Source: JBCCYM01 sp039190005 (lineage in GTDB: Bacteria > Pseudomonadota > Gammaproteobacteria > UBA12402). From it: DNA of 64,000 nt. The translations under genes were made by a program, and so were the position numbers. The first letter of the stretch is position 1; each line of letters begins with the position of its first letter. This document shows, one piece after another, positions 37,095 through 45,921 of this stretch. The notes beneath the pieces are model-generated. The model searched no databases and was not told where the DNA came from. It saw only the letters and a list, made by a program, of their open reading frames with translations. The stretch covers positions 51,329-115,328 of the forward strand of contig JBCCYM010000001.1 in NCBI GenBank assembly GCA_039190005.1, in the 5' to 3' direction.

Positions 37095-38516
37095 ATGAAC
37101 AAGAAATTATTTTTAGTGTCAACAACTTTTGTTACGCTTATGCTGAGTTCTGGTGCATATGCACAAGATAGTTTGTTTCTTCCTAAAGATGGGTTTAGTG
37201 ATTTGCAAAGTGTTAAAGCAACCGTCGATTTGAGCCCAGATATTATGCACCCGGGCAAGGTGGGACGTTTGACAGTTAAACTACCTACCAATGCTAGCGA
37301 AGACAGAACTTTTACATTTACAACTGATTCTAATTTACATTTTTTCCCTCATAATTCTTGTACAATTTCTACTGGTGATAAAACGTGTAGCGTATTTGTA
37401 TCTGCGGGGTTTAAGAATATTGTTGGCGAGCATACGATTAAAGTTACCACAGCTGAAGGTTCAATCACAAACCCTGAGCTTAAACTTACTGTTAATGCAA
37501 ATGTGGCTACGAAACTTTATTTAGGTAGCATTGACCAGAACACTTCACCTATCTTGGAGTGTAATATATCAGATAACGGTCCACAACTTAGTTCATGTAA
37601 CGCATTGGACCTCAGTTCTATAGTAGGAAATAATAATCAAACGGCACTAACAGGTGGAGCTCTTCTTACTGCTTCGAACGAAACGACGTATCTTTATCTT
37701 TCTGGAGTAAGTGGGGAAAATGGGCGTCAAATGGTGAGATGCCAAATCACAGCACATGGTGTAACTGCTGATACATGTAAAATATTAAACATAACGGATG
37801 TGGATAAGCCTATGCACATAGCGTTTAATACATTTACAACAAGTAGTAGTTCAACTACATATGCCTATATTTCTAATGATAGCAAATACATATACCAATG
37901 TACTGTAGATGAACAAGGTGAAATAAATAACTGTACGATCCAAGCTGATGGTGAATTTGTAAATGCAGCTGGCCTTGATACAAAAACACTTGCCGGTACT
38001 ACATATATTTATGTAGGTAATGGTAGTAATAGTGTCAATTATATTACTAGATGTACTTTAAACAGTGGAACTGGCGAATTGAGTGATTGTACTCATCTTG
38101 ATGGCGGCGGTAAAATTTTTATAAGTCCTGGACATCTTACAGTAAATCATATTTCTGAAAACCTTTACGTTGCAAATGTTGATGAGCAAAACGCAGGAAA
38201 TAATAATATAGTAGCTTGTAGTCTCAATAATAATGGAGAGCTAACTGATTGTACAGTTGTAAGCGGTTTAGCTGTTGTTTATCCGGGTAATATCGTGCCA
38301 ACTAATGTTAATATCGACGGAAATGATTCTGTATTTTTGTACGTGGGTAATCAGTCATCTCAAAAATCATCAGCGGACATGGGAACTATTAGAGGTTGTC
38401 AGTTGTTGAGTGATAAATTACTATCTTGTAATAGTTATGGTGATACTGTAGATATAAAAATTAGCGATCTTGACAGTAGTTTTACAGGTGGCGTTGATGG
38501 TATAATAGCGTATTAA
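37095..38516 (+). CDS. Secreted protein with six Cys-paired repeats, probable beta-propeller
   Basis: 473 residues, with a signal peptide ending AYA at 23. Residues 25-135 form an immunoglobulin-like strand-rich domain with a Cys pair at 89/98. From 140 on there are six repeats, each having a YLY/YIY strand followed by a Cys pair ten to twelve residues apart with G/N-rich turns: C156/C168, C216/C228, C269/C280, C320/C332, C375/C386 and C435/C445. Typical units are YQCTVDEQGEINNCTI and VACSLNNNGELTDCTVV. This fits a six-bladed propeller with one disulfide per blade, exported and oxidised in the periplasm or outside. TATAAT at 37056 and AAGAGG before the ATG. Terminated by a hairpin shared with the upstream secreted gene. 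Confidence 0.8.
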   Translation: MNKKLFLVSTTFVTLMLSSGAYAQDSLFLPKDGFSDLQSVKATVDLSPDIMHPGKVGRLTVKLPTNASEDRTFTFTTDSNLHFFPHNSCTISTGDKTCSVFVSAGFKNIVGEHTIKVTTAEGSITNPELKLTVNANVATKLYLGSIDQNTSPILECNISDNGPQLSSCNALDLSSIVGNNNQTALTGGALLTASNETTYLYLSGVSGENGRQMVRCQITAHGVTADTCKILNITDVDKPMHIAFNTFTTSSSSTTYAYISNDSKYIYQCTVDEQGEINNCTIQADGEFVNAAGLDTKTLAGTTYIYVGNGSNSVNYITRCTLNSGTGELSDCTHLDGGGKIFISPGHLTVNHISENLYVANVDEQNAGNNNIVACSLNNNGELTDCTVVSGLAVVYPGNIVPTNVNIDGNDSVFLYVGNQSSQKSSADMGTIRGCQLLSDKLLSCNSYGDTVDIKISDLDSSFTGGVDGIIAY

Positions 38517-38535
38517 TTCTTTTTTCTAATATATA

Positions 38536-38582
38536 CCGACATCAGGATAAAAGGACAACTCCTGGTGTCGGAATTTTTTTAT
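38536..38582 (+). terminator. Rho-independent terminator, copy 2
   Basis: CCGACATCAGG at 38536-38546 pairs with CCTGGTGTCGG at 38561-38571 with one G-T wobble; the loop ATAAAAGGACAACT matches copy 1 at 36687, and seven T residues follow at 38574-38580. It may also stop convergent transcription from fba. Confidence 0.88.
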
Positions 38583-38589
38583 TTGCTTA

Positions 38590-39627
38590 TCAATACTGCC
38601 GACTCATTTCTTCCACAGAAAAAACACGCTTGATTTTCGACGCTTGACCGGCTGAGCCGAAAGCTTCAAAGCGGGCTTTGCAGATTTCTTTCATCGCTTC
38701 TTTGGCGGCACCAAGGTATTTGCGTGGATCGAATTCTTTTGGATGCTCAGCAAAGTAACGACGCGTCGCGCCTGTCGCGGCTAAACGCAGATCCGTATCA
38801 ATATTCACTTTACGCACACCGTGTTTAATGCCTTCTTGGATTTCTTCAACCGGTACACCATAGGTTTCACCAATGGCGCCACCATATTGATCGACTATTT
38901 TTAACCAATCTTGTGGCACCGAAGAAGAGCCGTGCATGACTAAATGGGTATTGGGAATTTTTGCATGTATGGCTTTGATGCGATCAATTGCCAGAATGTC
39001 ACCAGTAGGTGGACGGGTAAATTTATAGGCGCCGTGACTGGTGCCGATGGCAATGGCTAAGGCGTCCACTTGCGTTTGTTCAACAAAATCATGCGCTTGT
39101 TGCGGATCAGTCAATAATTGTTCACGATCAAGCTCACCCTCAGCGCCTGAGCCGTCTTCTTTGCCCGCTTTCATTGTTTCCAAAGAACCTAAACAGCCTA
39201 ACTCACCTTCTACCGATACGCCACAAGCATGGGCCATACGCACCGCGAGCGCGGTGGTTTCAGCATTGTATTCATAACTTGCCGGTGTTTTAGCGTCTTC
39301 ATGTAAGGAGCCATCCATCATCACCGATGTAAACCCTAATTGTATCGAGCGCTGACAAATTGCTGGCGAAGCGCCGTGATCTTGATGCATACAGATGGGA
39401 ATATGTGGCCATTCCGTGCTGGCGGCGACAATTAAATGTTTGATAAACGCTGAGCCGGCATATTTTCGCGCGCCGGCTGACGCTTGAATAATTACCGGGC
39501 TATCCACTTCATCGGCCGCTTCCATAATGGCGCGTACTTGTTCTAAATTATTCGCGTTAAACGCGGGCATACCAAAATGTTGCTCGGCGGCATGATCTAA
39601 CAATTGTCTTAATGTAATTAAAGCCAT
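38590..39627 (-). CDS. fba: Class II fructose-bisphosphate aldolase (Calvin-type)
   Basis: Zinc aldolase that interconverts fructose-1,6-bisphosphate with DHAP and glyceraldehyde-3-phosphate. The 345 residues carry the metal motif CMHQDHGAS near 79-87, FTSVMMDGS near 104, EGELGCLG near 141, and [10 protein letters not shown] near 228. This length and the pattern place it with the CbbA-like class II subtype, not FbaA of E. coli. It is the last gene of gap-MFS-pgk-pyk-fba, 17 bases after pyk. Confidence 0.95.
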   Translation of the reverse strand: MALITLRQLLDHAAEQHFGMPAFNANNLEQVRAIMEAADEVDSPVIIQASAGARKYAGSAFIKHLIVAASTEWPHIPICMHQDHGASPAICQRSIQLGFTSVMMDGSLHEDAKTPASYEYNAETTALAVRMAHACGVSVEGELGCLGSLETMKAGKEDGSGAEGELDREQLLTDPQQAHDFVEQTQVDALAIAIGTSHGAYKFTRPPTGDILAIDRIKAIHAKIPNTHLVMHGSSSVPQDWLKIVDQYGGAIGETYGVPVEEIQEGIKHGVRKVNIDTDLRLAATGATRRYFAEHPKEFDPRKYLGAAKEAMKEICKARFEAFGSAGQASKIKRVFSVEEMSRQY

Positions 39628-39644
39628 TTCAATTCCTCACTTAG

Positions 39645-41117
39645 TTATGATTGATTTTCATCTTGACCAACACGATAAATTTTAACCAAATTCGTTGTGC
39701 CAGCCCCTTGATCGCCTTTGGTAATTAACACTAAATCACCATGGTGTAAAATATCGCGATCCGTCAGTATTCGGACCGCTTCTTTGTTGATGTGATCGCG
39801 AGATACCGCGTTCATATCAAAATAAAATGGATACACGCCGCGATAAAGACAAACGCGCCGCGCGGTTTCTTCATGATGCGTTAGGGCGAAAATCGGTGTG
39901 CCACTGCGGATGCGTGACATCCACAACGGCGTTGAGCCGGTTTCAGTCAAGGAGACAATGGCTTTAATATCGAGATGGTTGGCAATATAGACAGCCGACA
40001 TGGCAATGGCTTCATCAATGCGGTTGAAATGCGCGTCCATCCGGTGGGTTGATATTTTTGTTTCCGGCTGTTTTTCTGTGCCTAAACAGATGTCCGACAT
40101 CGCTTTTACCACTAAAGCCGGGTGTTTGCCAGTCGCTGTTTCCGCGGAGAGCATGACCGCGTCGGTCGCGTCAAGCACGGCATTGGCGACATCAAACACT
40201 TCAGCCCGTGTTGGAATAGTGTTTTCTATCATGGTTTCCATCATTTGCGTGGCCGTAATCACGGGTTTATTCAGCAAGCGTGCCTGGTGAATAATCCGCT
40301 TTTGTACCGCCGGTAATTCAGTGTCGCCAATTTCAACCCCTAAATCACCGCGCGCTACCATGACCGCGTCGGATACCTCAATAATTTCATCAATAACCGG
40401 CACGGCTTCCGCGCGTTCAATTTTGGCAATGACACCGGCTTTACCGCCAGCTTCTTTGATCAGCTGTTTAGCGTATGTCATATCTTCAGCGCTGCGCGGA
40501 AAGGAAATAGCAATGTAATCAACATGTAAGGCAACCGCGGTTTTTAAATCTGTTTTATCTTTTTCAGTCAGCGCTTCGGCGGTTAAACCACCACCTTGGC
40601 GGTTGATGCCTTTATGGTCGGAAAGTTTGCCGCCGACAATGACAGTGCAGATAATTTCACTGTCTTTAACTGCTGTTACTTTAAACACAAGACGACCATC
40701 ATCCAGCAACAAGGTGTCACCAGTACGAACATCATCAATGAGTTTTTTATAGGTAATGCCCACCCGTTGTTGATCGCCGGCATGATCATCGAGCTTGGCG
40801 TCGAGAATAAATTCCGCGCCTACTTCGAGATGAATGGTGCCATCTTTAAACGCGGCGATACGGATTTTGGGACCTTGTAGATCAGCAAAAACAGCCACAT
40901 GGCGATTCAGTTTCTTGGCAATTTCTCTAACAGCTTCAATGCGTTTTTGATGATCTTCAGCCGTGCCATGCGAGAAATTGGCGCGAAATACATTGGCACC
41001 AGCGGCAATGGTTTTCTCAAGTACGCCAGGGTCATCCAAAGATGGTCCCATGGTCACCACAATTTTGGTGCGGCGCCAGGTATTGGTTGTCATATTGGTA
41101 TTTGCCATTTCAGTCAT
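39645..41117 (-). CDS. pyk: Pyruvate kinase
   Basis: Transfers phosphate from PEP to ADP. 490 residues from the ATG at 41117, which has AGAGG nine bases upstream; a longer frame reading back into pgk adds an unrelated Lys/Gln-rich leader. Motifs: RRTKIVVTMGPSLDD, FRANFSHGT, MVARGDLGVEIG near 260 and DVANAVLDATDAVMLSAETATGKHP (parts DVANAVLDATDAVML, SAETATGKHP) near 308. The C-terminal allosteric domain is present. pgk ends 13 bases upstream. Confidence 0.96.
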   Translation of the reverse strand: MTEMANTNMTTNTWRRTKIVVTMGPSLDDPGVLEKTIAAGANVFRANFSHGTAEDHQKRIEAVREIAKKLNRHVAVFADLQGPKIRIAAFKDGTIHLEVGAEFILDAKLDDHAGDQQRVGITYKKLIDDVRTGDTLLLDDGRLVFKVTAVKDSEIICTVIVGGKLSDHKGINRQGGGLTAEALTEKDKTDLKTAVALHVDYIAISFPRSAEDMTYAKQLIKEAGGKAGVIAKIERAEAVPVIDEIIEVSDAVMVARGDLGVEIGDTELPAVQKRIIHQARLLNKPVITATQMMETMIENTIPTRAEVFDVANAVLDATDAVMLSAETATGKHPALVVKAMSDICLGTEKQPETKISTHRMDAHFNRIDEAIAMSAVYIANHLDIKAIVSLTETGSTPLWMSRIRSGTPIFALTHHEETARRVCLYRGVYPFYFDMNAVSRDHINKEAVRILTDRDILHHGDLVLITKGDQGAGTTNLVKIYRVGQDENQS

Positions 41118-41130
41118 GGTGTTCTGCCTC

Positions 41131-42309
41131 TTAGTTTGCTTGTTTTTGTTGCAATGCTTCGATGGCTGGTAATGTTTCACCTTGTAGACAAGCTAAAAAC
41201 GCGCCACCACCGGTTGAAATATAAGATACTTTATCAGCGATATTATATTTTTCAATGGCCGCTAGTGTATCACCGCCACCGGCGATTGAAAAGGCTTTGC
41301 TTTCGGCAATGGCCGCGGCAATGGCTTTGGTGCCGCCGCCGAATTGATCGATTTCAAAAACACCTACCGGTCCATTCCATAAAATAGTACCAGCGTTTTT
41401 AATGATTTTGGCAAATTCTTTTCGTGTTTTCTCACCGATGTCTAATATTTTTTCATCATCGGCAATATTGCTGATAGGTTGATCGTAAGCTTCAGCATTG
41501 GCTGAGCAGTCTCTGGCGACGATCACGTCACTCGGCAGTGGAATAGATTTGCCGGTTTGTTTTGCCAGGGCGACCAGGCGCTCCGCTTCGTCAATAAAAT
41601 CTTCTTCACAAAGTGAGCCACCAACATGATGACCTTCAGCTAAGATAAACGTATTGGCAATACCACCGCCGACAATCAGGGTATCCACTTTTTCAATTAA
41701 TGCATTCAGCACTTTTAATTTTGTCGATACTTTTGAGCCAGCAACAATTGCGACGACAGGTTTTTTAGGTGATTTAAGCGCTTTATCAATCGCGGTGATT
41801 TCCCGTTCTAAAAGTGGACCGGCACAAGCTTGAGGCGCGAATTGAGCGACACCATAAGTGGATGCTTCTTTACGATGCGCTGTCGCGAAAGCGTCCATCA
41901 CATAAACATCACAAAGCGCGGCCATTTTTTTGGCGAGCGCTTCATCATTTGCTTTTTCGCCGACATTAAAACGCACATTTTCGCACAGCACCACATCACC
42001 CTCATCAACGGTGACACCATCAAGCCAATTTTCAATTAAGGGAACGTCTTTACCCAGTAATTCAGACAGCCGTTTGGCCACCGGCGCCAGCGAAAAATCC
42101 TCATTATAATCGCCTTCCTGTGGTCGCCCCAAATGTGACATAATCATGACCTTGGCTTTGGCTGACAGTAATGTCTTAATGGTTGGTAGTGCTGCTTGAA
42201 TACGGGTATCACTGGTGATTACCCCTTTTTTCATGGGTACATTCAAGTCCTCGCGTATCAGCACGCGTTTTCCTTTAAGATTCAGTTCATTCATTGTCAT
42301 AATCTTCAT
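41131..42309 (-). CDS. pgk: Phosphoglycerate kinase
   Basis: Makes ATP from 1,3-bisphosphoglycerate. 392 residues: [17 protein letters not shown] at the start, [21 protein letters not shown] near 59, [23 protein letters not shown] [15 protein letters not shown] near 150, [13 protein letters not shown] near 210 and [17 protein letters not shown] near 360. A GGGGG ribosome site lies about eight bases before the ATG. It is flanked by pyk downstream and an MFS transporter gene 21 bases upstream. Confidence 0.97.
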   Translation of the reverse strand: MKIMTMNELNLKGKRVLIREDLNVPMKKGVITSDTRIQAALPTIKTLLSAKAKVMIMSHLGRPQEGDYNEDFSLAPVAKRLSELLGKDVPLIENWLDGVTVDEGDVVLCENVRFNVGEKANDEALAKKMAALCDVYVMDAFATAHRKEASTYGVAQFAPQACAGPLLEREITAIDKALKSPKKPVVAIVAGSKVSTKLKVLNALIEKVDTLIVGGGIANTFILAEGHHVGGSLCEEDFIDEAERLVALAKQTGKSIPLPSDVIVARDCSANAEAYDQPISNIADDEKILDIGEKTRKEFAKIIKNAGTILWNGPVGVFEIDQFGGGTKAIAAAIAESKAFSIAGGGDTLAAIEKYNIADKVSYISTGGGAFLACLQGETLPAIEALQQKQAN

Positions 42310-42330
42310 AAGTTAACCCCCTAAATATAG

Positions 42331-43635
42331 TCATTTTCGATCAGTATTGTTACGATAACTCGGTTGATATTGGAGTGCAAGAAAAAACCACACCACCAGC
42401 ATCATAATGCCACTGATCGCCAGCGGCATCACAATATCATAACTGGCAACAATACTGCCGATAATCGAAATTGGAATACTGGCAAAAGCATATATCGAGG
42501 CTAAAATGCCAAATACATGCCCTTCATTAGCGGGTGTTGTCTCGTTGGCAACTACAGCATTAAAACAGGGCATAAAAATAATAATAGCTAGCATATAGAC
42601 AAGTCGGAATAGATACACTTGCCACTCGGTTCTTGATAAGCCCAGTAATAATAAAAATATTGCCGCGACTATCAAACTTGGTTTAATGAGGCGTTCCGCG
42701 CGTATTGAACTGACTAATGGAAAAACCACAGTAATTTGCAATACCGCGTACATAATCCCTACAACAACGTATAAATGACCAATTTGTACTTCAGAAAAAT
42801 TGACACTCCCTCTTAGGAAAGCGTTAAAAAACTGTATATAAAAAGCAAAACCAATGGAGAAGAGTGCCCACATTAAAAATAAAAAACGCACCTCAGCCAT
42901 ATAAAAAGCCTGTATGATATTATTAATACCTATCATCCAAGTCAGTTTATTTTCTTGACGCGTCTGATTCATATTGCGTTGAAAGCGATAGGTTTGTAAC
43001 TGCGTTTCAGAAACTGTCTCGCGGAAAAGCGCCATCAATAGTATGACAATAATAAGATTGACAATGGATAAAATATAAAAAGGGGTGCTATATGAAAACC
43101 AGCCCACCAGTTTGGCATCGATGAGATGAGAACCGAGCATGGGGCCGATAATTGAACCAGCACCAATGCCGATTTCCAATAAATTAAAGTGAACGGTTCT
43201 CGATTTATTTTGACTAATATCGGCAAAACTAGCTTGCGCAATCGATAGATTGGCGGCAAATAAACCGGTGATCAAGCGGCTGATAAATAGCAGGGCTAAA
43301 GAGCCAGCGTTAATCGCGACACCGCTCAAAAAAATGCCGCAAAATGTGCCGGAAGTGGTAATAATTAAGCCTTTGCGTCGTCCCCACTGATCAGAAAATT
43401 TACCGAGAACAGGTGCGGCAAGAAATTGTCCGGCATAGGTTATAGCAAACAACAAACCTAGTATAATAAAACGTTCGTGGCGGTTATAGATGCTGATAAA
43501 ACTGTGCTTTGAGTCGACAAACAAAAACAGAATAGAGGTATAAACCACACCTATCGCTGAGTAATCGAGCGTTACAACGGCTACTAACAGTAATTTGTTA
43601 ACAAAATAATTTTTTGCTTGCGCCGGTGATTTCAC
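42331..43635 (-). CDS. MFS transporter inside the glycolytic operon
   Basis: Major facilitator of 434 residues and about 12 membrane helices. Motif A appears as GKFSDQWGRRKGLII between helices 2 and 3, with RLITGLFAANLSIAQASFADIS after helix 4, which resembles the TetA/multidrug or sugar-efflux kind. A cytoplasmic loop of about 30 residues (QLQTYRFQRNMNQTRQENK) divides the halves. Substrate unknown. It sits between gap (72 bases) and pgk (21 bases) on the same strand, so its substrate may be a sugar or glycolytic metabolite, or the gene was simply inserted there. Confidence 0.85.
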   Translation of the reverse strand: MKSPAQAKNYFVNKLLLVAVVTLDYSAIGVVYTSILFLFVDSKHSFISIYNRHERFIILGLLFAITYAGQFLAAPVLGKFSDQWGRRKGLIITTSGTFCGIFLSGVAINAGSLALLFISRLITGLFAANLSIAQASFADISQNKSRTVHFNLLEIGIGAGSIIGPMLGSHLIDAKLVGWFSYSTPFYILSIVNLIIVILLMALFRETVSETQLQTYRFQRNMNQTRQENKLTWMIGINNIIQAFYMAEVRFLFLMWALFSIGFAFYIQFFNAFLRGSVNFSEVQIGHLYVVVGIMYAVLQITVVFPLVSSIRAERLIKPSLIVAAIFLLLLGLSRTEWQVYLFRLVYMLAIIIFMPCFNAVVANETTPANEGHVFGILASIYAFASIPISIIGSIVASYDIVMPLAISGIMMLVVWFFLALQYQPSYRNNTDRK

Positions 43636-43707
43636 TTCGCTGTGCCTGTGTAATCAATGCTGGTAAAGGTAAACACGCATCACGGTCGACAATAACTTAT
43701 ACACTAA

Positions 43708-44715
43708 TTAGCTTGCCGACATCATTGCCAAACCAACATCAATCATGCGATTAGAAAAACCCCACTCATTATCATACCAAGACGATACTTTAACCATGTT
43801 ATCAATTACCCGTGTTAATTGACTGTCAACGGTTGAGGACATCGGCACATGATTAAAATCTATGGATACTAAGGCTTCATCAGTAAATCCTAATACCCCT
43901 TTTAATTCATCATCAGCCGCGGCTTTTAAAATGCTGTTAACTTCTTCTACTGAAGTAGGACGAGCCGCTTCAAACGTTAAATCGACAAATGACACATTGG
44001 CGGTTGGTACGCGCACGGCAAAGCCATCTAAACGACCATTGAGCTCTGGTAAAACCAAACCGACCGCGGCGGCGGCACCGGTTTTGGTTGGAATCATTGA
44101 GAGGCCAGCGGCACGCGCGCGACGAATATCTTTGTGAGGCGCGTCTTGGGTATTTTGATCATTGGTGTAAGCGTGAATTGTTGTCATCAGGCCTTTAACA
44201 ATACCAAGTTTGTCCTGTAAAGGTTTTGCCAATGGCGCTAAACAGTTTGTCGTACAGGAAGCGTTGGAGACAATATTATCTGAGGCTTTGAGAATGTGAT
44301 GATTAACACCATATACCACCGTGGCATCAACATTTTTACCCGGCGCGGAAATAAGCACTTTTTTAGCGCCGGCATCCAAGTGTGCTGCCGCGTTGTGACC
44401 ATCGGTGAAATGTCCGGTGCATTCATAAACCACATCAACGCCCATTTCTTGCCAAGGTAGATTTTTAGGATCACGTTCGCAGAGTACTCGAATCAAATCA
44501 CCATTGATCAATAAACCATCATTTGTTGTTTCAACCTCGCCATGAAAGCGTCCATGAATTGAATCATATTGGAACAAATGCGCCAGTGTTTGCACATCAG
44601 TCATATCATTAACAGCAACAATTTCCATTTCTGAATGTCGATTGTATTCATATAAGGCTCTCAACACATTACGACCAATGCGACCAAAACCGTTAATTGC
44701 TACTTTAATTGTCAT
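43708..44715 (-). CDS. gap: Glyceraldehyde-3-phosphate dehydrogenase, type I
   Basis: NAD-dependent oxidation of glyceraldehyde-3-phosphate. 335 residues from the ATG at 44715, fixed by AGGAG eight bases upstream; the longer frame adds a non-homologous leader. NAD fold: [20 protein letters not shown]. The catalytic cysteine is in [17 protein letters not shown] near 150, and [21 protein letters not shown] follows. First gene of the operon that runs through MFS, pgk, pyk and fba. Confidence 0.97.
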   Translation of the reverse strand: MTIKVAINGFGRIGRNVLRALYEYNRHSEMEIVAVNDMTDVQTLAHLFQYDSIHGRFHGEVETTNDGLLINGDLIRVLCERDPKNLPWQEMGVDVVYECTGHFTDGHNAAAHLDAGAKKVLISAPGKNVDATVVYGVNHHILKASDNIVSNASCTTNCLAPLAKPLQDKLGIVKGLMTTIHAYTNDQNTQDAPHKDIRRARAAGLSMIPTKTGAAAAVGLVLPELNGRLDGFAVRVPTANVSFVDLTFEAARPTSVEEVNSILKAAADDELKGVLGFTDEALVSIDFNHVPMSSTVDSQLTRVIDNMVKVSSWYDNEWGFSNRMIDVGLAMMSAS

Positions 44716-44748
44716 TTGATTTTCTCCTGTTGTTTTAAATTTTACACT

Positions 44749-44778
44749 ATTATAATCATGATACCATAAATAAATCAA
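44749..44778 (-). promoter_or_regulatory. Promoter for the gap-MFS-pgk-pyk-fba operon
   Basis: On the minus strand TTGATT at 44778-44773 and a perfect TATAAT at 44754-44749 are separated by 18 bases and end 33 bases before the gap start. Confidence 0.6.
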
Positions 44779-44949
44779 TGTTATAAATAAAAGAACAAGA
44801 TTTGCTTTAATATTTCACTCGCAAGCTTCAACAAAGAGGAAAATGTATGTCTGGTTTGATGAATAACTGGGGAATCATCCTGAGTTATATAGCACTTTCC
44901 TAAGCTGTTGATACATTAATGACATCATAATTATTGTCCTTCGCGTGTT

Positions 44950-44967
44950 CCTGAGCTTGTCGAAAGG
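44950..44967 (+). repeat. Single CCTGAGC-type repeat
   Basis: CCTGAGCTTGTCGAAAGG, directly at the 3' end of the SDR gene. Same family as the 23-bp array at 45788-45898. Confidence 0.75.
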
Positions 44968-44969
44968 TA

Positions 44970-45764
44970 TTACTGTTTCTTCACATAATGACGCAAAATA
45001 CGATACATCAATTGTGGAAATAATGCCTGCAAGCAGGACACCCATTTTAATTTTGCTGGAATAAAAAGATTTTGCCGTGAACTACCTAAGGCGGCAACAA
45101 TTTTCTTGGCCACAGTGGCGGCATCCGATGTTGCTGGGCTGGGTTTAACAACAGCTGTTTTTTTATGGCTGCTGCCTAATGAGTTTTTTCGCAAATGAGT
45201 GCCGCTCATCCAGCCCGGGAAAACCTGTAGCACGTTGATTTCTGGGACATCCAATCGCAAGGTATTGAAAAATCCCGTAGCCGCGTGTTTGCTGGCAACA
45301 TAAGCGCTATGATTCGGTACGGCAATAAGCCCCTGAATTGAAGAGATTAATACGACCTGACCTTGAGATTTTTTTAGATACGCAAGCGCGTTGAGTGTGC
45401 AGTGGACTGGCGCGAAATAGTTGATTTGCATCAGTTCGTTAATCATTTGTTCATCAATGGTTTCGACATTCTGCCACATGCTCACGCCAGCATTGTTGAT
45501 AAGCATGTCAATTTTACCGAATTGTTCAACGGCTGTGTTAATGAGCGTCGCGCAATGTTGGGATTGTTTCAAGTCACCAACATGGACGTGGATTTTTGAT
45601 AAGCTGCTATGGCACTGCTCAACAGTTTGTCGCAGGCGTTCGGCATCACGACCATGGAGCAGTAATTTAACCGGATAACGGCTGAGTTTAATGGCTAATT
45701 CACGCCCTAAACCACTGGAAGCGCCAGTAATAATGATGACTTTGTCGTTTAAATGTTTATTCAT
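44970..45764 (-). CDS. Short-chain dehydrogenase/reductase, candidate acyl/alkyl-DHAP reductase
   Basis: NAD(P)-dependent oxidoreductase of 264 residues. Cofactor motif VIIITGASSGLGRELA at 8-23, NNAG at 90-93, catalytic Ser in VLISSIQG and the Y-x3-K pair in SAYVASKHAATGF near 157. The C-terminal part has a membrane-prone stretch (WVSCLQALFPQLMYRILRHYV). Layout and length resemble DHRS7-type enzymes, one of which (DHRS7B/PexRAP) reduces alkyl-DHAP in animals. The upstream gene is an alkyl-DHAP synthase, which makes this function an attractive inference. The two are 157 bases apart because a repeat array lies between. Confidence 0.85.
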   Translation of the reverse strand: MNKHLNDKVIIITGASSGLGRELAIKLSRYPVKLLLHGRDAERLRQTVEQCHSSLSKIHVHVGDLKQSQHCATLINTAVEQFGKIDMLINNAGVSMWQNVETIDEQMINELMQINYFAPVHCTLNALAYLKKSQGQVVLISSIQGLIAVPNHSAYVASKHAATGFFNTLRLDVPEINVLQVFPGWMSGTHLRKNSLGSSHKKTAVVKPSPATSDAATVAKKIVAALGSSRQNLFIPAKLKWVSCLQALFPQLMYRILRHYVKKQ

Positions 45765-45787
45765 ACCGATTGTGTTTCAAGATAGTA

Positions 45788-45898
45788 CCCTGAGCCTGTT
45801 GAAGGGCGGTTCCTGAGATCGTCGAAGGGTGGTTCCTGAGCCTGTCGAAGGACGGTCCCTGAGTTTATCGAAGGGTAGTCCCTGAGCTTGTCGAAGGG
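45788..45898 (+). repeat. Five-unit tandem array, 23-bp period
   Basis: Units start at 45788, 45811, 45834, 45857 and 45880, each a variant of CCTGAGCYTGTCGAAGGG plus four or five linker bases (GGTT, GGTC, AGTC). Each unit is an imperfect palindrome. The array lies between the SDR and the alkyl-DHAP synthase gene. Single copies occur at 29-43, 89-107 (reversed), 44950 and 59659. Confidence 0.92.
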
Positions 45899-45921
45899 TT
45901 TATTATTTATCATAATTATTA

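Noticed and set aside
41118..41180. 21-residue N-terminal extension of pyruvate kinase
   Set aside because: It overlaps pgk, is unlike any pyruvate kinase leader, and the AGAGG site fits the ATG at 41117.
44716..44778. 21-residue N-terminal extension of GAPDH
   Set aside because: It covers the promoter; AGGAG is placed for the ATG at 44715.
45788..45898. CRISPR array
   Set aside because: Units of about 19 bases are separated by only four or five bases, with no unique spacers and no cas genes; it is a tandem repeat.
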